64,000 nt of DNA from Endozoicomonas acroporae. GTDB lineage: Bacteria; Pseudomonadota; Gammaproteobacteria; Pseudomonadales; Endozoicomonadaceae. Numbering within the stretch: position 1 is the first letter of the stretch; every line of letters starts with the position of its first letter. The DNA lies in the NCBI RefSeq assembly GCF_002864045.1, contig NZ_PJPV01000056.1, positions 1-64,000 of the forward strand, read 5' to 3'. Both the position numbers and the translations under genes were made by a program. This document shows, piece after piece, positions 54,896 to 63,029 of this stretch. The notes under the pieces were generated by a model. That model did not search any database and was not told where the DNA came from. It saw only the letters and a list, made by a program, of their open reading frames with translations.

Positions 54896-56389
54896 TCAGT
54901 TACCCGCTTCTTCAAACCACGGTTTTCGTGCCGTCATGATCAGCTCACCAGCCCGATCTTCATCCATTCCGTCAATATCCAGAAGGTCATCGATCGATTG
55001 TTCAGCCAGGTCTTCCATCGTAACGACACCGCGACTGGCCAGCTCATAGGCCAGTTGCTGCTCCATACCTTCCATATTCAGAAGGTCATCAGCAGGCTGG
55101 GTACCATCGAGCTTTTCTTCCTGGGCAATGGCCTGAGTCAATAACTGATCCTTGGCCCTTGAGCGCAACTGTTCAACGATATCTTCATCAAAGCCTTCAA
55201 TGGCCAACATCTCCTCAAGAGGGACGTATGCAATCTCTTCCATGGAGGTAAAACCTTCTGCCACCAGCAGTCCAGCCAGATCATCATCGACATCCAGCTT
55301 TTCCCTGAAGGTCTGAACCACACGACCGGCTTCCTGCTGCTGTTTGGCGGCGGCATCCTCTTCAGTCATGACGTTCAGGATCCAGCCCGTCAGCTCACTG
55401 GCAAGGCGGACATTCTGGCCACCACGGCCAATAGCCTGAGCCAGATTATCTTCACTGACCGCAATATCCATCGTGCCTTTGTCTTCATCGACAACGATTG
55501 AAGCCACTTCGGCCGGCTGCATGGCATTAATCACGTACTGCACCGGGTTGTCATCGTAAAGCACGATATCAACACGCTCATTACCCAGCTCACCGGAGAC
55601 CGCCTGAACACGGGCACCACGCATACCGACACAGGCACCGACCGGATCAATCCGGCCATCATTGGTTTTCACGGCAATCTTGGCCCGTGAACCCGGATCT
55701 CTGGCAGCACCTTTGATCTCAATCACTTCTTCGGAAATTTCAGGAACTTCAATACGGAACAGCTCAACCAGCATCGCTGGCGCTGTTCTTGACAGCATCA
55801 ACTGCGGACCACGCCCCTCGGTGGACACTTCATGGAGCAGGGCCCGAACATGGGCGCTCATTCTGAAGTTCTCGCGAGGCAATACCTGATCTTTCTTTAA
55901 AACCGCCTCAGCGTTATTGCCAAGATCAACAATAATGCTGTCACGGGTTGTCTTCTTGACGGTACCGGAAATCAGGGTGCCCATTTTGTCACGGTACTGC
56001 TCAACCATCTGCAGGCGCTCGGCTTCACGCACCTTCTGGACAATCACCTGCTTGGCTGTCTGAGCGGCAATGCGGCCAAAGCCTACCGACTCAACCGGCT
56101 CTTCCCAGATACCACCAATTTCAAGAGACTCGTCGTGCTCCTTGCCTTCATCCAGAGTCAGATGCATGCCGGGAAACTCAAAATCCTCGTCAGCGACCAC
56201 AGTCCAGCGACGGAATGTATCGTATTCCCCATTAGCCCGGTTGATCGCAACCCGGATATCCACTTCGGTTTCGTACCGTTTTTTGGTCGCTGTCGCCAGA
56301 GCGGTTTCCAACGCCTCAAAGATGACCTCGGGCGGTACTCCCTTCTCATTGGATACGGACTCTACGACCAACAGAATCTCTTTACTCAT
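54896..56389 (-). CDS. nusA: Transcription termination/antitermination factor NusA
   Basis: 497 aa, about E. coli length (495). N-terminal RNAP-binding domain (about 1-125), S1 (about 135-200, [20 protein letters not shown]), KH1/KH2 ([20 protein letters not shown] and [17 protein letters not shown]), then two acidic repeats (about 360-490). It acts in pausing, termination and rRNA antitermination, relevant to the boxA leader at the left edge. Separated from rimP by a 253-bp gap carrying an inverted-repeat element. Confidence 0.97.
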   Translation of the reverse strand: MSKEILLVVESVSNEKGVPPEVIFEALETALATATKKRYETEVDIRVAINRANGEYDTFRRWTVVADEDFEFPGMHLTLDEGKEHDESLEIGGIWEEPVESVGFGRIAAQTAKQVIVQKVREAERLQMVEQYRDKMGTLISGTVKKTTRDSIIVDLGNNAEAVLKKDQVLPRENFRMSAHVRALLHEVSTEGRGPQLMLSRTAPAMLVELFRIEVPEISEEVIEIKGAARDPGSRAKIAVKTNDGRIDPVGACVGMRGARVQAVSGELGNERVDIVLYDDNPVQYVINAMQPAEVASIVVDEDKGTMDIAVSEDNLAQAIGRGGQNVRLASELTGWILNVMTEEDAAAKQQQEAGRVVQTFREKLDVDDDLAGLLVAEGFTSMEEIAYVPLEEMLAIEGFDEDIVEQLRSRAKDQLLTQAIAQEEKLDGTQPADDLLNMEGMEQQLAYELASRGVVTMEDLAEQSIDDLLDIDGMDEDRAGELIMTARKPWFEEAGN

Positions 56390-56459
56390 GCTCTGCCTCG
56401 CCTATGCTGAACCAGTCCATGCCTATGGAGCCTGCCGGACTCACTTCTGACCTGCGGCG

Positions 56460-56555
56460 AAAAGCCTGATTTGGTCACGATCCATGCTGCTTTTGGTCAA
56501 ATAGCCCTGCTATTCTCCTCAAACCAGCATGAAAAATGTCTCAAACCAGGCTTTT
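56460..56555. repeat. MITE-like element, family D
   Basis: 96 bp with ends AAAAGCCTGATTTG (56460-56473) and CAAACCAGGCTTTT (56542-56555), inverted with one mismatch. The core, read on the minus strand, is AATAGCAGGGCTATT (56500-56514). It lies between rimP and nusA, inside an operon. Confidence 0.78.
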
Positions 56556-56642
56556 CTCTCTATGGTCAGCCAAGTCCGACAGGCTCCTGCCAACACATCC
56601 CTGGCTGCTAAACCGGGATATCCGCCCGGCCTGAAGGATAAT

Positions 56643-57101
56643 TCAGTCGAACTGTGGTATCACCTGCGCCTTATCGATGCTTTCGATTGGCAACAGAAGC
56701 TCATGGCCATCGGCCTCTATAACAACATCCTGATCTTCAATTCCCTTGATGATGCCCCGATACTTTCTGCGCCCTTCAAAAGGCACCCTCAGGCGTATAC
56801 TGACCGTATGGCCAGTCATCATCTCGTACTGCTCAAGCCGGAACAGCGGCCTGTCCAATCCCGGAGAAGATACTTCCAGGGTATATTCGTCCGCAATTGG
56901 GTCTTCTACATCCATAACGGCACTCACCTGGCGACTGACCTTTTCGCAATCTTCCAGGGTGATGCCATCTTCTGCGTCGATATAGACCCGAAGCAGCGAA
57001 TTCCGCCCACGGGAAACAAACTCAATACCCCAGAGACGGTAATCAAGCGACTCCACGATCGGCTCGATAAGTGTCTCCAGCTGCGACTGCTTACCTGCCA
57101 C
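56643..57101 (-). CDS. rimP: Ribosome maturation factor RimP
   Basis: 152 aa, about E. coli length (150). [55 protein letters not shown] and [20 protein letters not shown] are the RimP blocks. It assists 30S maturation. It follows tRNA-fMet as in E. coli (metY-rimP-nusA). Confidence 0.95.
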   Translation of the reverse strand: MAGKQSQLETLIEPIVESLDYRLWGIEFVSRGRNSLLRVYIDAEDGITLEDCEKVSRQVSAVMDVEDPIADEYTLEVSSPGLDRPLFRLEQYEMMTGHTVSIRLRVPFEGRRKYRGIIKGIEDQDVVIEADGHELLLPIESIDKAQVIPQFD

Positions 57102-57201
57102 GACTGAATACCTGCCAAAAAAACAAAAAAAGGGCTATAAAGCCCCATATATTCGCACAATGACCAGAACGGCCATCACACATAATTACTCGCTACCTAA
57201 T

Positions 57202-57225
57202 AAAAAACCCCGCAAAGGGGGTTTT
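57202..57225 (-). terminator. Terminator between tRNA-fMet and rimP
   Basis: On the minus strand AAAACCCC and GGGGTTTT pair around a 6-nt loop and continue into T. It lies 8 nt past the tRNA, so it can release the tRNA precursor or limit read-through to rimP. Confidence 0.8.
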
Positions 57226-57232
57226 CAGGATT

Positions 57233-57309
<77 letters not shown>

Positions 57310-57323
57310 TCAAATTGTTCATC

Positions 57324-57352
57324 AGTATACTTCGGCAAGAGCCAGCTGACAA
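57324..57352 (-). promoter_or_regulatory. Promoter of tRNA-fMet
   Basis: Minus strand -35 TTGTCA (57347-57352), 17-bp spacer, -10 TATACT (57324-57329). Transcription would start some 7-8 nt before the tRNA. Confidence 0.78.
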
Positions 57353-57568
57353 CCTCTCCACAATATCAAATACACTGACCCTGAAGCGAAGAATCAGCAC
57401 TGAATTTGACTCACTAATCGTTACAAAAGCTGGCTACAAAACAGTAATGGTAAAACTCTACACCACAAAAACCGCTCTATTATCTACCTTTTCCCAGTGC
57501 TGTCAACTCGCCCGAAGCACTCCCTGCCATGGATGGAGAATTTTACCAATTCATCAGATTATCACCGG
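57353..57568. other. Non-coding gap
   Basis: Between the tRNA promoter and the end of the 304-aa gene. No supported gene or clear hairpin seen. It marks the border from the core translation block to the accessory block. Confidence 0.5.
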
Positions 57569-58483
57569 TCATGGGTAAAACCGGAGTGGTGCCTGCAATG
57601 ATGGCTGTTGTGGTACTGAAGTTTCCTGAACAGGAAAACTGTCTTTCACATTGGAAAATTTGTTGTTTGTATCATCTTTTGGACCTTTACCGTCTTTCTT
57701 CAATAATCCTTGATCATCATGCTCACAGCCTTGTCTTGTTTCACCTCTGTACGCACATCCCCGTCCTGCGGCTGCATACTGTGCATTACGCCTATCCACA
57801 GACGCTGATCGTTGATTACCAGATGAAGTATTGGATTTAAGACTGCCGGGATGGGTTTCCAGATATTCCTTGTTGAGACAATCCTGCAAGAATGACTGGT
57901 GTTGACCGAGGGCTGTAAAAATTGTTCCCAGAATTTTCTCCTTAGTCAAACCAAAAAGGCCAGGATTTTTGTATTTTTTTTCTAACATCTGAACTAATGT
58001 CTCGGCTCTGGGTCTTCGTATACGTAATGCTCTTAATTCATGCATTTCATCCTCCTTTATAACACCCTCCTGAAATAAGTAGCTCCAGTATTTTTTTGGC
58101 AAAAGATTTTCTAAGAGATACTCCATTTTATCTTTTTGATACCAGTGATCTTCAATTGGCGGTTTATCCCGCTCCGAGGTAACTTTACCTGCCGAAGCAA
58201 GGCTGGTTTGAGAAACAAAATCAAAAGTGCCGGAGCCTGAAAAATGAGCAGGACCAGGTATATTGGGGATAAATGACTCACTATCAGTCTCCCGGGGTTG
58301 CACAGCAGGACCAACCGCTCCTGGCTGGAGAGAAGCCACATGCCTGCACATCCGGGAAAATGTGCCAGAGGCGTTGTTTTCATCAGGACTATCGGGACGC
58401 TGAGGTCTTACCGGGTTATTCAAATCATTCGAGCCGTTGAAACCGTTCAAATTGAAATCGGCATACACATTTATTGAATCCAT
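57569..58483 (-). CDS. Protein with CARD/death-fold-like helical domain
   Basis: 304 aa, unrecognised as a whole. N-terminal ~110 residues are polar and disordered. Residues about 115-203 form a six-helix pattern: YLLENLLPKKYWSYLFQEGV, IKEDEMHELRAL, RRPRAETLVQMLEKKY, KEKILGTIFTALGQHQSFLQ. This follows the caspase-recruitment (CARD) consensus: a hydrophobic L.LF..GVI..DE...L helix pair, charged RRPRAE turn, and a final F..AL.....L helix. The C-terminal 100 residues are basic and polar. No signal peptide or membrane segment. It could be a host-targeted effector that mimics apoptosis adaptors or a component of a bacterial death-fold immune pathway; no protease, gasdermin or nuclease gene adjoins it in the window. 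Domain call is pattern recognition only. Confidence 0.65.
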   Translation of the reverse strand: MDSINVYADFNLNGFNGSNDLNNPVRPQRPDSPDENNASGTFSRMCRHVASLQPGAVGPAVQPRETDSESFIPNIPGPAHFSGSGTFDFVSQTSLASAGKVTSERDKPPIEDHWYQKDKMEYLLENLLPKKYWSYLFQEGVIKEDEMHELRALRIRRPRAETLVQMLEKKYKNPGLFGLTKEKILGTIFTALGQHQSFLQDCLNKEYLETHPGSLKSNTSSGNQRSASVDRRNAQYAAAGRGCAYRGETRQGCEHDDQGLLKKDGKGPKDDTNNKFSNVKDSFPVQETSVPQQPSLQAPLRFYP

Positions 58484-58689
58484 AGTTTTAACTACTACAC
58501 ATATACACAGCTACTTTAACCGGGTGGTTGCCAGCAAAAGAAGGAGGGTTGGACAGATCAGAGATGTTCCTGCGAATAATCTGTCCACAGGAGCAATCTC
58601 CGGATTAGCGAATAAAGCTTTAGTCAACAATTTCTGCATAAAGTTCCCAGCTGTAAACATTAATCTGGCCAAATAGTCAGGAACTAATA

Positions 58690-58746
58690 GCGACAATCCA
58701 AAACAGCTTGCTCAAAACGCTCTTCAGAAGGCGGAGTTGGTATTAC
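58690..58746. repeat. Family C element, half copy
   Basis: TTCAGAAGGCGGAGTTGGTA plus TTAC matches the right end of the complete copy at 47630-47655 with few differences, and CCAAAACAGCTTGCTCAAAA before it resembles its inner CCAGCTGTTCAAAATGGCTG. No left end is seen. It lies at the 3' end of the Cys-rich protein gene and overlaps its last codons (stop near 58743). Confidence 0.6.
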
Positions 58747-59855
58747 TTTATCAGTACACACAAAACCAATAGCGCCATTGCCATCATCCCCAGGGCAACG
58801 ATTAATCCAGACAAAAGTTCCGAAGCCGAAGGGCTGGCGAAAGAGACCGAACCACGAAGACCGGTAAAGGCTTCCAGAACGGTAATAAGAAGAAAGAATA
58901 AAAACAAAGCGGTTAACAGCTTGATGCTCCAAAATCCGATCCGGAATTTTCTGAACATAACACCACCGGAATCGCCGCCCTTGCCATAAAAGTAAGTGCC
59001 ATTGAAAAGGCAGGGATGCTTCCCCGGGCTCTCGCATTGCCTTCCCGGCCCCTCTGGCAAGCATCGGCCAGAGCATTCCTCAGGGCAGTCCATTACCTGA
59101 CCATATGCATGGTCACCACAGGACAGATCACAGTACGGTCGGTGTAGCGGATCATATTGGGAGTGTGCCCCGGGCTGGGCTGAATAATTTGCGTTTTTGG
59201 CGTAGTTGGCATAGTAGTCAAGACACAACTGAAAGAAGACCAGATCACTGTCCGGAAAAATGGCTTTACCGCCGACAATCTTACCGTGACCAACTTGCCA
59301 GGCTGTCTCTTTCGTGACAGTTTTTTTTGTGGCTTTCCAAAACCGCCTTTTTCTGGCAACTGCCGGGAACCCTTGCATGACCCTGCCAGTCTGCCCAAAA
59401 ACAACCACACCACCCATCGTTTGAGGATAGTGGCTGCTGAATGGTGGTCGATGAGCCGGGTAACTGTTCGGCCAGTAGCGCCTGCGAAGCTTATGAGGAC
59501 GGAATAAAAAAGGATGAAATAAAAAAGGGCGAATAACACTCTGCAGAGGATATATACGACGAGACCTTAATGACCGGTGAACAATCTCATTCTGCCCGGG
59601 CAGATCTTTATTGTTATCCTGCTCACCCTGCCTGGCAGGAAGCGCCAGAGACCGGCCACGCCCTTTATAACGCGCAATTGCAAACCCGGTAAAGCCACCC
59701 CGTTTGCCAATAACGGGAAACCCGGAAGAATAGCCCTGCCCTGAACGGTCAATTCCGTCAACCGCATAAAACCCTGACAGGATTTCTGATTTACCACCAA
59801 CACCAATCGAATTAGACATCTCTGAACATTTGCTGGCCAACGGCCACCCATTCAT
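58743..59855 (-). CDS. Cys-rich protein with two C-terminal membrane segments
   Basis: 370 aa, unrecognised. Residues 1-110 are Gly/Arg-rich without signal peptide. About 230-300 hold a Cys/Gly/Pro-rich block (PYCDLSCGDH, DCPEECSGRCLPEGPGRQCE) with seven or more Cys. Two membrane segments follow: IKLLTALFLFFLLITVLEAF and LLSGLIVALGMMAMALLVLC. ATG at 59855 or 59819 could start translation; neither has a good ribosome site. Divergent from the helicase fusion. It could be a membrane-anchored Cys-rich surface protein. Moderate confidence that it is real, since length and composition are unusual. Confidence 0.6.
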   Translation of the reverse strand: MNGWPLASKCSEMSNSIGVGGKSEILSGFYAVDGIDRSGQGYSSGFPVIGKRGGFTGFAIARYKGRGRSLALPARQGEQDNNKDLPGQNEIVHRSLRSRRIYPLQSVIRPFLFHPFLFRPHKLRRRYWPNSYPAHRPPFSSHYPQTMGGVVVFGQTGRVMQGFPAVARKRRFWKATKKTVTKETAWQVGHGKIVGGKAIFPDSDLVFFQLCLDYYANYAKNANYSAQPGAHSQYDPLHRPYCDLSCGDHAYGQVMDCPEECSGRCLPEGPGRQCESPGKHPCLFNGTYFYGKGGDSGGVMFRKFRIGFWSIKLLTALFLFFLLITVLEAFTGLRGSVSFASPSASELLSGLIVALGMMAMALLVLCVLIK

Positions 59856-59925
59856 AATACTGCCATCTACTCATCAGAGCATTCGGAGCTCGCAAAAGCA
59901 CATCAGGTTTTCTACCCTATTGCCC

Positions 59926-62841
59926 ATGAATATACTTTTATACAACGATCTCAATGCAGATCAGATACCCGGCTTTGCCAAAGTTCGCAAAGCTCTTGAG
60001 AACAATAATTTCCAGCAGGCGGATGTGCGCAAGATCGGGGATAACCTTTACCGCGCACGGCTGAACCGTAACGACCGGCTGTTATTCTCCCTGCACCGAT
60101 ACAACGGCGAGCCCTACTGCCTGATTCTGGAGTATATCCGCAATCACGCCTATGAAAAGTCCCGTTTCCTGGAACGGGGCGTAACCATTGATGAGGAAAA
60201 AATTCCGGCGATTGATGCTCAGGAAACTGAGTCCTCACCAGAACTGACTTATCTCAATACCGACCACGACCGCTTTAACCTGCTGGACAAGATAATCTCC
60301 TTCGACGGCGAACAGCAGTCCGTTTATCAGCTACCGCCGCCCCTGGTGATTATCGGCAGCGCCGGTAGCGGCAAAACCGCCCTGACCCTGGAGAAAATGA
60401 AACAAGCGACGGGCGACGTACTCTATGTCAGTCACTCCCCCTTTCTGGTACAAAGCGCCCGTAATCTTTACTACGCTCACCACTACGATAATGAAGAACA
60501 GAATGTGGAATTTCTCTCCTTTCGGGAGTTCCTGGAAAGCATTCGGGTACCCGCCGGTCGGGAAGTAACGCTGAAAGACTTTGAAGGCTGGTTCCAGCGC
60601 CATAAGGGCAACAGCAAACAGAAAGACCCTCACAAACTCTTTGAGGAGTTCCGGGGCGTGCTGACCGGCCCTTCCACCGAGTCACCCTGGCTCTCCCGCG
60701 AGGAGTACCTGAAGCTGGGGGTGAAACAATCCATCTTCAGTGAAGAAGAGCGTTCGGGCGTTTACGACCTGTTCGATAAATACCGGCAGTTCCTGGAAAA
60801 GGAACAGCTATACGACACTAACATTATCAGCCACCGCTACCTGGCCAGCGCCGAACCCCAATACGACTTTATCGTGGTGGACGAGGTGCAGGACATTACC
60901 AACATTCAGCTCTACCTGATACTGAAGACCCTCAGGTATCCGGGCCACTTTATTCTCTGTGGTGACTCCAACCAGATTGTCCACCCGAACTTTTTCTCCT
61001 GGTCCAAGGTCAAAACCCTGTTTTTCGAGCAGCAGGGCCTGACCGGCGAGGGTGAGATAATCCGGATACTCCAATCCAATTACCGCAATGCGCCGGTGAT
61101 CAGCCATATTGCCAACCGGATTCTGAAACTGAAGCATGCCCGCTTTGGCTCCATCGACAAAGAGAGCAACTACCTGGTCGACAGCATTGGCGAACACCGG
61201 GGGCAGTTGCAGTTGCTGGCCAACAGCCAAAAAGTCAAACAGGATCTGGACAGCAAAACCGCCCGCTCTACCCGCTTTGCCGTGCTGGTGATGCACCCGG
61301 ACCAGAAAGCCGCCGCCCGTCAGTGGTTTAATACACCGCTGGTCTTCTCCATCCAGGAGGCCAAGGGGCTGGAATACGACAATATCATTCTTTACAACTT
61401 TATCAGCGATGAAGAAAAGAGCTTCCGGGATATTGCCGCAGGTGTAGACCCCGCCGCGCTGGAAAAAGAGACACTGGAATACGCCAGGGCGAAAAACAAA
61501 CAGGACAAATCCCTGGAAGTCTACAAGTTCTATATCAACGCCCTCTACGTTGCCATTACCCGGGCGGTGAGCAACCTCTACATTATTGAAGCCAACCAGA
61601 AGCATCCGTTAATGCGGCTACTGGACCTGGAACGATTTACCGGTGACCTGCAGATGGATAAGCAGGACTCCAGCCTGGATGAGTGGCAGAAAGAGGCCCG
61701 CAAGCTGGAACTGCAGGGCAAGCAGGAACAGGCCGATGAGATCCGCAGCCGGATACTGCAGCAAAAGCCGGTACCCTGGCCGGTACTCGATCGCAGCGCC
61801 TTCACGGAACTGCAGAAAGAAGCCACAAGCGGTAATAACAAGAAAAAGCAGCTGCTGGCTCTGGAATACGCCCTGATCCACTGGCATCAGCCCATGCTCA
61901 ATCAGTTGCTCACCAGCGGCTTTAAACCCGCCACACAGACGGAAGAAAAAGCGGTCAAACAGCTGCATCAAAAGCACTACATGACCTACGACCTCAATAA
62001 CCCCGGCAGTGTACTGCGCGACACGGAGAAATACGGCATCGACCACCGCACCATCTTCAACCTGACCCCGTTGATGGTCGCCGCCCGTCTTGGCAATGCT
62101 GGCCTGGTCAGGGAACTGATGGAGCGCGGTGCCAACCCGGATCTGTCTGGCAGCCATGGTCTCAACGCCCTGCAGATGGCACTGGAACAGGCACTGATGG
62201 ATGAGCGCTATGCCCGCCATAAACTGGCACCGGTCTACAGCAACCTGGAACCGGACAGCCTGTCCATCCAGACCCAAGGCCGTTTGATCAAGCTGGACAA
62301 GCGCCTGATGGGACTGTTTGTACTGAACCTGATGTTTGCCATGTTTTATCGCAAACTGGGGGAACTGGCAGGCAGAGGCGAGGGTTTCTCGGCCAAAGAC
62401 ATTACCGAATGGGTGCAAACCTTGCCGGACGAGGTCTTACCGGAACGCCGGAAAAAGCAGAGCTACATCAGCAGTATTCTCTCCGGCAATGAGGTCGATC
62501 GGGACGCACCCTATAACCGCAAGTTATTCAAGCGCATCCGTCGCGGCCATTACATTATCAACCCCGGCATGAAACTTCGCCAAGGCGAAGAATGGGTTGC
62601 TGTGCACGACCTGTTAAACCCGGAAGACCTGGGTTTCAGACCAGGCTGGATGAACCTGGGCAAAGAGGATCAGCTGATCTTTAAACATCGTTTTGAACAA
62701 TTCGACCAGAACCGCAGGCAAAATCTGACGGCCTATTGTGAGTACATTGGAAAACTGCAAGAACAGGCAGAAAAAGAACTGGAAGAACGCCGGGTGAAGT
62801 CCCGGCTGGACATCCAAAGTGAGGAAGTTACCACCGGATAG
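59926..62841 (+). CDS. RelE-like / UvrD-type helicase / ankyrin fusion protein
   Basis: 971 aa. Residues 1-85 have the RelE/ParE toxin pattern: KVRKALENNNFQQADVRKIG, DNLYRARLNRNDRLLFSL, YCLILEYIRNHAYEKSRFL. Residues about 135-590 are a superfamily 1A helicase: Walker A GSAGSGKTAL (Lys150), Walker B VVDEVQD (Asp319-Asp323), motif III LCGDSNQIVHP, motif IV QSNYRNAPVI, motif V SIQEAKGLEYDNI, motif VI YVAITRAVSNLYI. Residues about 710-770 carry ankyrin units (LTPLMVAARLGNAGLVRELM then ERGANPDLSG; GLNALQMALEQAL). The last ~200 residues are helical. ATG 59926 is chosen because homology begins there; the frame opens at 59830. Cytosolic. Linking a ribonuclease-like fold to a helicase suggests anti-phage or RNA/DNA repair roles, but this is inference. 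Confidence 0.85.
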   Translation: MNILLYNDLNADQIPGFAKVRKALENNNFQQADVRKIGDNLYRARLNRNDRLLFSLHRYNGEPYCLILEYIRNHAYEKSRFLERGVTIDEEKIPAIDAQETESSPELTYLNTDHDRFNLLDKIISFDGEQQSVYQLPPPLVIIGSAGSGKTALTLEKMKQATGDVLYVSHSPFLVQSARNLYYAHHYDNEEQNVEFLSFREFLESIRVPAGREVTLKDFEGWFQRHKGNSKQKDPHKLFEEFRGVLTGPSTESPWLSREEYLKLGVKQSIFSEEERSGVYDLFDKYRQFLEKEQLYDTNIISHRYLASAEPQYDFIVVDEVQDITNIQLYLILKTLRYPGHFILCGDSNQIVHPNFFSWSKVKTLFFEQQGLTGEGEIIRILQSNYRNAPVISHIANRILKLKHARFGSIDKESNYLVDSIGEHRGQLQLLANSQKVKQDLDSKTARSTRFAVLVMHPDQKAAARQWFNTPLVFSIQEAKGLEYDNIILYNFISDEEKSFRDIAAGVDPAALEKETLEYARAKNKQDKSLEVYKFYINALYVAITRAVSNLYIIEANQKHPLMRLLDLERFTGDLQMDKQDSSLDEWQKEARKLELQGKQEQADEIRSRILQQKPVPWPVLDRSAFTELQKEATSGNNKKKQLLALEYALIHWHQPMLNQLLTSGFKPATQTEEKAVKQLHQKHYMTYDLNNPGSVLRDTEKYGIDHRTIFNLTPLMVAARLGNAGLVRELMERGANPDLSGSHGLNALQMALEQALMDERYARHKLAPVYSNLEPDSLSIQTQGRLIKLDKRLMGLFVLNLMFAMFYRKLGELAGRGEGFSAKDITEWVQTLPDEVLPERRKKQSYISSILSGNEVDRDAPYNRKLFKRIRRGHYIINPGMKLRQGEEWVAVHDLLNPEDLGFRPGWMNLGKEDQLIFKHRFEQFDQNRRQNLTAYCEYIGKLQEQAEKELEERRVKSRLDIQSEEVTTG

Positions 62842-62871
62842 GTGTTTTATCGCCTGTGATCTGCTGTACGT

Positions 62872-62903
62872 TACCCGCACAACCAGAACAGTTTTTGCGG
62901 GTA
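62872..62903 (+). terminator. Weak hairpin after the helicase fusion
   Basis: TACCCGCA and TGCGGGTA pair around a 16-nt loop about 30 bp after the stop. No clean T-run follows, so it is a candidate only. Confidence 0.35.
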
Positions 62904-63029
62904 GTGCTCTTTTCTCATCAAACTTATGGAACTTTTTATTGACCACACACTCTAAACTGATGGCTAGTTAGAATTTAACAAATTTAATTCTTTATGATCA
63001 AAGGATTTAAATAGTTAAACGGAGTTTTT

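Noticed and set aside
57353..57568. Island attachment site next to tRNA-fMet
   Set aside because: No repeat of the tRNA 3' end and no integrase found within the window.
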